In this document: one piece after another, positions 13,505 through 17,629 of the stretch
Layout: each line of letters starts with the position of its first letter
Position numbering within the stretch: the first letter of the stretch is position 1
Assembly: GCA_023132105.1 (NCBI GenBank)
Contig: JAGLYS010000224.1
Span: forward strand, 1 to 17,629
Direction of reading: 5' to 3'
Length of the DNA stretch: 17,629 bases
Origin: Caldifarciminota bacterium
Lineage (GTDB): Bacteria; Hydrothermota; 32-111; QNBC01
The notes under the pieces: generated by a model
What the model was told of the DNA's origin: nothing
Database searches by the model: none
What the model saw: the letters and a program-made list of their open reading frames with translations, nothing else
Made by a program: the position numbers and the translations under genes

Positions 13505-14296
13505 ATGAGAACCTATTCAGATGAAGAACATGAACAAATGCGTACAAAAGCCATTGATGATAGAAAAGAATCCCTGAAGAAATACAATCCCGATTGGTTC
13601 ATTGATTCATTAGAATTTGTCAAATGGTCAAAAACGCCATTCGATATTGAACACTGGCTTGAACTATCAAATCGTAATCGTGATAAGCGATTGAGTGATG
13701 CAATTGGCGAAGTTGTTGGCATCTCTATGGGGTGGATAGATAGTTATGGCATTTTTGTTTCTGAAGGTATATTAAAAGAAATTAATGGTTCTGATGTTAA
13801 GCTTGAAATTAATGGTAGCGAATTGGTACTAAAAGATTACAGGATAAAATGGGTTCAGCGTAAAGAGAAAAGAAAAATAGGTAGGAAAAAACCGATCATC
13901 ATTCCAGACAACAAATTTAATTTCAAGTTAATCGAAGATACCTACATGATTGAACAGTATATGGCATCTGATGTAGTGTGGGAAGGTTGCCAGATAAAAT
14001 TACAGGTCAGAATGTTATTCCACACATTCAGAATATATTGGTCAGTTGAATATGGTATATTCTATGATGGTGATGGCAAAGGGCATTTTAACTATATTGC
14101 AGATGCTTGTGGTAAGGATCGTATCTCAACTCGCAAAGAAGCAAGAGAGATCGCCCATAATTTTATCATTAACGCATCCTTAAAAGATATTGATAGTTTA
14201 GATGAATTTAACAAGCAAAATATCCGAGATAGCAAAAACAAGGTAAACAAGCTTGATTATTTGACAAAGAAGGCAGGAATAGGGTGTGTTAAGTAA
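13505..14296 (+). CDS. Unrecognised soluble protein, first gene after the promoter
   Basis: A 263-residue protein. ATG 13505 is favoured over GTG 13499 because GAGG (13493-13496) is then 8 bases away. The N-terminal 65 residues are helical and rich in charge and Trp (NPDWFIDSLEFVKW, then IEHWLELSNRNRDKRL). Residues 66-130 look like a small beta-barrel (AIGEVVGIS, YGIFVSEGIL, VKLEINGSELVLK). Residues 140-200 hold beta strands with aromatic residues, ending in helices with basic residues (STRKEAREIAHNF, NKVNKLDYL). No signal peptide, membrane helix or tag. The stop overlaps the next small gene (TAATG). No family recognised; a nucleic-acid-related role would be a guess. Confidence 0.75.
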   Translation: MRTYSDEEHEQMRTKAIDDRKESLKKYNPDWFIDSLEFVKWSKTPFDIEHWLELSNRNRDKRLSDAIGEVVGISMGWIDSYGIFVSEGILKEINGSDVKLEINGSELVLKDYRIKWVQRKEKRKIGRKKPIIIPDNKFNFKLIEDTYMIEQYMASDVVWEGCQIKLQVRMLFHTFRIYWSVEYGIFYDGDGKGHFNYIADACGKDRISTRKEAREIAHNFIINASLKDIDSLDEFNKQNIRDSKNKVNKLDYLTKKAGIGCVK

Positions 14297-14415
14297 TGCA
14301 ACTCCATATGCAACGGACAGGAAAACCATTTCCAGAAGATAACGCCATAGATCGCCTTAAAACGCCCTTTAGCAATATTCAAGCACAAAATAAGAAGGAA
14401 GGTGAGAAAGAATGA
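14296..14415 (+). CDS. 39-residue small protein
   Basis: ATG at 14296 overlaps the previous stop (TAATG) and the stop overlaps the next ATG (ATGA), so translation of the three genes appears coupled. The product is hydrophilic, with RTGKPFPEDNAIDRLKTPF in the middle and a Lys/Glu-rich end. No domain recognised. The position in the chain is the main support. Confidence 0.55.
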   Translation: MQLHMQRTGKPFPEDNAIDRLKTPFSNIQAQNKKEGEKE

Positions 14416-14687
14416 TGGAATATATTATTTATCTCTTGGCAACATTTGGGTTAATTATCGGTTGCTGGATTGCTTTCAATGTAATAACTGAAAAAATAAG
14501 AAAATACAGATATGCTCAAAGTGATTTCAAATCTGCCGAATTTAAAGGTGATAAGTTCAAATTATCGTTGGATTTATCAGACGAATGGTCAGATGATTGT
14601 GGTAAAGAAATTGTTATAATCGTATATTCAAAATATGGCGGTTATCTGGACACAATAAGAATACCTGAATATAAATGGAGAAAGTGA
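14412..14687 (+). CDS. Small membrane-anchored protein
   Basis: A 91-residue protein. A membrane helix at about 4-23 (YIIYLLATFGLIIGCWIAF) is followed by a basic stretch (TEKIRKYRYA) that should lie inside. The beta-rich remainder (KGDKFKLSLDLSDEW, then EIVIIVYSKYGGYLDTIRI) is therefore probably cytoplasmic. GGTGAG lies 5-6 bases before the first of two adjacent ATG codons. Unrecognised family. Confidence 0.65.
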   Translation: MMEYIIYLLATFGLIIGCWIAFNVITEKIRKYRYAQSDFKSAEFKGDKFKLSLDLSDEWSDDCGKEIVIIVYSKYGGYLDTIRIPEYKWRK

Positions 14688-14707
14688 GGATAAAAGGAAG
14701 TGATTGA

Positions 14708-14872
14708 ATGAAACTTGAAATAGAAATTGAAGGATTACCAAAAGGAACAAAATTAAGTGATGTAGCAAAGGAGAAATTAGAACTATTTGTTGAGGGTTTG
14801 GTTCTTGACGGTGATATAGAGATTCCTGCAATAGATGGGCTGGATATAGAATTGAATACAGAAGAAGTATAA
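14708..14872 (+). CDS. 54-residue acidic protein
   Basis: Starts with ATG after GGAAGTG (14697-14703). The sequence begins MKLEIEIEGLPKGTKLSDVA, then a short helix and a very acidic end (DGDIEIPAIDGLDIELNTEE). Compact beta-helix-beta pattern, strongly acidic, no cysteine or membrane segment. Standing in a run of same-strand small genes with a proper ribosome site supports it. No family recognised. Confidence 0.6.
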   Translation: MKLEIEIEGLPKGTKLSDVAKEKLELFVEGLVLDGDIEIPAIDGLDIELNTEEV

Positions 14873-14894
14873 TCATAATAAGGAGAATGTTGAT

Positions 14895-15056
14895 ATGGGT
14901 ATTACAGTAATAGCACAATGTCCAAAATGCAAAAAAACAATAGAACATAATGGACAACATCTATCCGCAGTAGAATTAGCGACAAAAGAATCATGGGTAA
15001 TCGAATGTATATTGTGTAATCATGTATTCTTACATGGTATTGGAGATAAAGGATAA
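14895..15056 (+). CDS. 53-residue zinc-ribbon protein
   Basis: ATG 14895 follows AAGGAG (14880-14885) by nine bases. CPKC (residues 9-12) and CILC (39-42) make a four-cysteine zinc ribbon around a short helical insert (HLSAVELATKESW). This resembles small zinc-binding proteins common in archaea and archaeal viruses, generally presumed to bind nucleic acid or protein. It ends two bases before the next ATG. Confidence 0.68.
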   Translation: MGITVIAQCPKCKKTIEHNGQHLSAVELATKESWVIECILCNHVFLHGIGDKG

Positions 15057-15057
15057 T

Positions 15058-15300
15058 ATGATTAAGAAAAGAACAACTGGACTAATGAGTTTAGCATTCA
15101 TCATTGTACTGGCATCTATATTTGTAGCTAATCAGGTTGATAATGACACATGGGATGAAACACATTGGGGTGGTGATACTGGCGAGGAAGAATACAGCAC
15201 ATCCCCAACAGATGAAATTACTGAAGGCGGTGGCGGTATTTGTGGATCAATAATAATATTCGGTGTTATATCTATATTGGTTATAGGAATAAAATTATGA
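15058..15300 (+). CDS. 80-residue two-span membrane protein
   Basis: ATG 15058 is preferred to the in-frame ATG 15022, which lies inside the zinc-ribbon gene and would put charged residues before the hydrophobic start. Residues 8-24 (LMSLAFIIVLASIFVAN) form a signal or membrane helix, 27-58 are acidic with Trp (DTWDETHWGGDTGEEE), and 60-78 (GICGSIIIFGVISILVIGI) form a second helix at the very C terminus. Both ends should therefore be inside, with a small external loop. The stop overlaps the next ATG (ATGA). Function unknown; its size and shape suit a membrane or envelope component. Confidence 0.65.
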   Translation: MIKKRTTGLMSLAFIIVLASIFVANQVDNDTWDETHWGGDTGEEEYSTSPTDEITEGGGGICGSIIIFGVISILVIGIKL

Positions 15301-16472
15301 GTAAGATAATTGTAATTATGTTAGTAGCCAGTATGTTGCTTCTCACAACAATTCCAGCAGTAGCAGAAGAAATTGTAATAAAGTCAGTAGATCCTTCACC
15401 GTATTATGACAGTAAACCATGCATCTATGGAAATTACATTGTCTGGAGAAGGGCGATCAATCAGAATAATAATGAGTTTATAGAATTAAGAGAACCTTCA
15501 TGGATCATGGTACATGATATTAGAGATAGTAAAACATGGAACATAACCGCAGAAAACAAACTGATGGGCAATCCAGATATTTATTATCATGCTGAATCTC
15601 CAGAGATATATGGCGATAAGATTATCTATGAAGCACAGGGGAGTGGTAATTCATGGGATACTCGATTGTATATGTACAACATATCCAGCAAGGACACTTG
15701 GGAGATCCCACTGAAATCAACAAGCTATGCACATGGGCATCACCATCTCATTGATAGTAACTGGATAGCATATACCCACAAAGAAAGTTGTAAGCGACAA
15801 GCTTATTTGTTAAATTACGAAGATGGGAGTTATAGAACCATTGTTAATAAAAGTGAGAATTATAGCGTATATGGGCTGGTTATGTGGGATAATAATATCG
15901 TAATCAATGTTCTAAACAATTCAGGCGGTCATGAAATATTGCTATATGATATAGATTCAGCATCCAGAAAGACCATACATATTGATGGCAATTATAGTAA
16001 AGCTATTGCTACAACAATTTATGGTGGCAGGGTAGGAATTAGCATATTAGAAACTGTTAATAATATAACCCAATGGAATGCATACATCTACGATATATAC
16101 ACAGGACATCTTGAACTTTTTAAAAATGGGGCATATGGTCTATTAATCTGGAACACTCAAATCGCATATGTTGAAGGTGGGAATATCTACCTTACAGAAT
16201 TGGGGGAAGAAACTATCATCATAAGTTCGGTCAGAAGGCAGTATTTGGGAGATATTTATAACAATGAAATAGTCTGGATGGACAATAGCAATTCGGAAGC
16301 CAATTACGGAGATGCTAGAGATGATTGGGATGTATTTATGCGAAAGCAAGTAACCACACAAGAAATAGCCCATGATATAATATCAGATAATTGGATAGTC
16401 ATATTAATTATCATTACGGTAATAGTAATAGGATATTTAGCAAGGAGAAACGGAAAGGAAGGGATGATTTGA
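15297..16472 (+). CDS. Secreted seven-repeat beta-propeller protein with C-terminal anchor
   Basis: A 391-residue protein beginning at ATG 15297, overlapping the previous stop; an earlier in-frame start at 15240 would remove the signal peptide from the N terminus. Signal peptide at 1-21 (KIIVIMLVASMLLLTTIPAVA). The ectodomain shows seven blade-like repeats keyed by IYGNYIVW, IYGDKIIYE, IDSNWIAYT, MWDNNIVIN, IYGGRVGIS, IWNTQIAYV and IYNNEIVWM. This is the pattern of TolB/WD40-like propellers on archaeal surfaces. Many Asn-x-Ser/Thr sites suggest glycosylation. A helix at about 366-381 (WIVILIIITVIVIGYL) and a basic tail anchor it. Likely a binding or scaffolding surface protein; ligand unknown. 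Confidence 0.8.
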   Translation: MSKIIVIMLVASMLLLTTIPAVAEEIVIKSVDPSPYYDSKPCIYGNYIVWRRAINQNNNEFIELREPSWIMVHDIRDSKTWNITAENKLMGNPDIYYHAESPEIYGDKIIYEAQGSGNSWDTRLYMYNISSKDTWEIPLKSTSYAHGHHHLIDSNWIAYTHKESCKRQAYLLNYEDGSYRTIVNKSENYSVYGLVMWDNNIVINVLNNSGGHEILLYDIDSASRKTIHIDGNYSKAIATTIYGGRVGISILETVNNITQWNAYIYDIYTGHLELFKNGAYGLLIWNTQIAYVEGGNIYLTELGEETIIISSVRRQYLGDIYNNEIVWMDNSNSEANYGDARDDWDVFMRKQVTTQEIAHDIISDNWIVILIIITVIVIGYLARRNGKEGMI

Positions 16473-16492
16473 GAAAGTCAGGGAGAAAATAA

Positions 16493-17629
16493 ATGCAACT
16501 CACCAAAAAGATTAGGATTATGCCGACAACCGAGCAAGAACAGGTATTGTTAGATTTATCAGAAAAATGCAGATTAATTTATAATTTCGCACTTAAAGAG
16601 AGGATAGAATCTTTTGAGAGTGGGATAAGTGGTATTGATTATATCAAGCAACAGAATGATTTACTGAAGATAAAAGAAGAATATCCAGAATACAAGATGG
16701 TTTACAGTAAGGTGTTGCAATACACACTTCGGATGTTAGATGGAGATTTTAAATCGTTCTTCGCCCTAAAAAAGAAGGGGGATAAAGATGCCAAACCGCC
16801 ACGCTATAAAGGTAAGAACTATTTTACAACCCTGTGTTATAATCATTCTGGCTTTAAAGTTGAAAATAGCATTGTAAAATTATCCCATAAACATCCTTCG
16901 GGTGTTGAACTTATATTTTCTATTCCAGAAAAGTTTACTTTTTCAAAAATCTATCAAATAGTAGTATATAGGAAAGATAATAGCTACTATCTTTCCATCA
17001 TTTACGAACAGCCAGAGATAACATATGAGGATAATGGTTTGTACCAGTCATTTGATTTAGGCATTCTTAAACAGACCGCAGTAAATATGAATGGAAAGTT
17101 TATAGAGTTTCCCAACCAAAGACCTGATAAGTATTGGGAAAAGCCACTTGCAGATTTACAAAGTAGGCAAGATCATTGTAAGAAGTATAGTAGAAAATGG
17201 CATAAATTGAACAAACTCCATGCCAAATGTAAGCGTAAATCTGCCAATCAAATAAAAGATTCCCAACATAAATTAAGTCATAAAATAGTAAATAATACTA
17301 AAGCCAATACAATAATCGTTGGAGAATTATCGCCTAAGAAAATGTGTCAAATCAACAAACATCAAAAAGATTTACATAGGTCATTACAAAATACAGGATC
17401 AATAAGTCGTTTAACTGGATTTCTGACTTACAAAGCAAAACTTGTAGGCAAAAAAGTAGTGGAAATCAGTGAAAAAGATACATCAAAACTTTGTTGCTTA
17501 TGTGGTACTAAACAAGATATGCCACTAAGCAAAAGAACATATACTTGTGATTGTGGTAACAACATTGATAGAGATAAAAATTCATCAATCAATATAATGT
17601 TACGTTACCTATCCGAGAATGGATTGTGG
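16493..17629 (+). CDS. tnpB: IS200/IS605-type TnpB RNA-guided nuclease, 3' partial
   Basis: An open frame from ATG 16493 to the window end (379 residues, no stop), about full TnpB length, so few residues should be missing. The N terminus (IRIMPTTEQEQVLLDLSEKCRLIYNF, split here as helix-turn-helix-like and OB parts) matches the TnpB start. RuvC residues are present: Asp-188 in SFDLG, Glu-278 in VGELSP, and Asp-359/Asp-361 in DRDKNSS. The zinc finger is CLCG (Cys-334/337) with CDCG (Cys-352/354). All key residues are intact, so the nuclease may be active. TnpB cuts DNA next to a short target motif, guided by an RNA from the element's right end, which would lie beyond the window. No TnpA is seen. 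It begins only 20 bases after the propeller gene, with GGGAG as ribosome site. Confidence 0.93.
   Translation, partial: MQLTKKIRIMPTTEQEQVLLDLSEKCRLIYNFALKERIESFESGISGIDYIKQQNDLLKIKEEYPEYKMVYSKVLQYTLRMLDGDFKSFFALKKKGDKDAKPPRYKGKNYFTTLCYNHSGFKVENSIVKLSHKHPSGVELIFSIPEKFTFSKIYQIVVYRKDNSYYLSIIYEQPEITYEDNGLYQSFDLGILKQTAVNMNGKFIEFPNQRPDKYWEKPLADLQSRQDHCKKYSRKWHKLNKLHAKCKRKSANQIKDSQHKLSHKIVNNTKANTIIVGELSPKKMCQINKHQKDLHRSLQNTGSISRLTGFLTYKAKLVGKKVVEISEKDTSKLCCLCGTKQDMPLSKRTYTCDCGNNIDRDKNSSINIMLRYLSENGLW

Noticed and set aside
15022..15057. Earlier in-frame ATG for the 80-residue membrane protein
   Set aside because: It lies inside the zinc-ribbon gene and would put a charged extension before the signal helix; ATG 15058 follows a purine-rich site.
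1..17629. tRNA, rRNA, CRISPR arrays, attachment-site repeats or an origin
   Set aside because: I saw no cloverleaf, ribosomal segment, repeat-spacer array, iteron cluster or paired flanking direct repeats. No stretch longer than 300 bases lacks a gene.

Overview
The window is AT-rich archaeal DNA with every supportable gene on the + strand. The archaeal assignment rests on several things: surface proteins built from PKD repeats and NosD-like right-handed beta-helices, a strong TATA box ahead of one gene, T-rich termination, heavy AGA/AGG/ATA codon use, and a possible PEF-CTERM-like tail. The beta-helix N-terminal pattern (around 'LPIRINSNSDF', 'GDPYVIANW', 'GIYIGNTT') resembles Thermoplasmatota surface proteins; that phylum is a low-confidence guess. 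No replication, capsid, portal or terminase gene is visible, so whether this is a chromosome, provirus, virus or plasmid cannot be settled here. A TnpB gene at the right edge shows mobile-element content.

Layout. (1) About 1-10097 is one tightly packed run of genes with overlapping or abutting stop and start codons. Membrane or secreted surface proteins (PKD array, a CBM9-like multi-domain protein, a small single-span protein, two NosD-like beta-helices) are interleaved with soluble proteins carrying a shared leader peptide. (2) A hairpin plus T-run follows at about 10132-10176. (3) 10195-13450 holds a 35-residue zinc-ribbon protein and then five consecutive leader-bearing proteins. (4) A TATA box at 13460-13471 starts a second unit of an unrecognised gene, several very small genes (39, 91, 54 and 53 aa), an 80-aa two-span protein and a secreted seven-repeat beta-propeller. 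(5) A 3'-truncated TnpB gene ends the window.

The standout is the leader MGWKGESRRHSLSRKGIKT. It opens nine different proteins (one of them with an ATA in place of the start codon), closes a tenth protein, and survives as a truncated form fused to a signal peptide in an eleventh. Residues 3-19 are invariant in all ten full copies although codons differ widely, including TCN/AGY serine switches, so the peptide itself is under selection. The bodies behind it are unrelated: two JAMM/MPN peptidase-like proteins, two ParB/sulfiredoxin-like proteins, a Pol-beta-type nucleotidyltransferase, a papain-like protein, an ADP-ribosyltransferase-like protein, a DUF5661-like protein and one unknown. This is the pattern of a common address label on a set of effector-like enzymes. 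By analogy with the capsid-targeting sequences of phage T4 internal proteins and Alt, or with N-terminal loading signals of injection-system effectors, I infer a cargo-loading or export tag. The surface proteins encoded alongside could be part of the particle or envelope that carries the cargo. That role is inference; the shared leader and the diverse bodies are seen directly.
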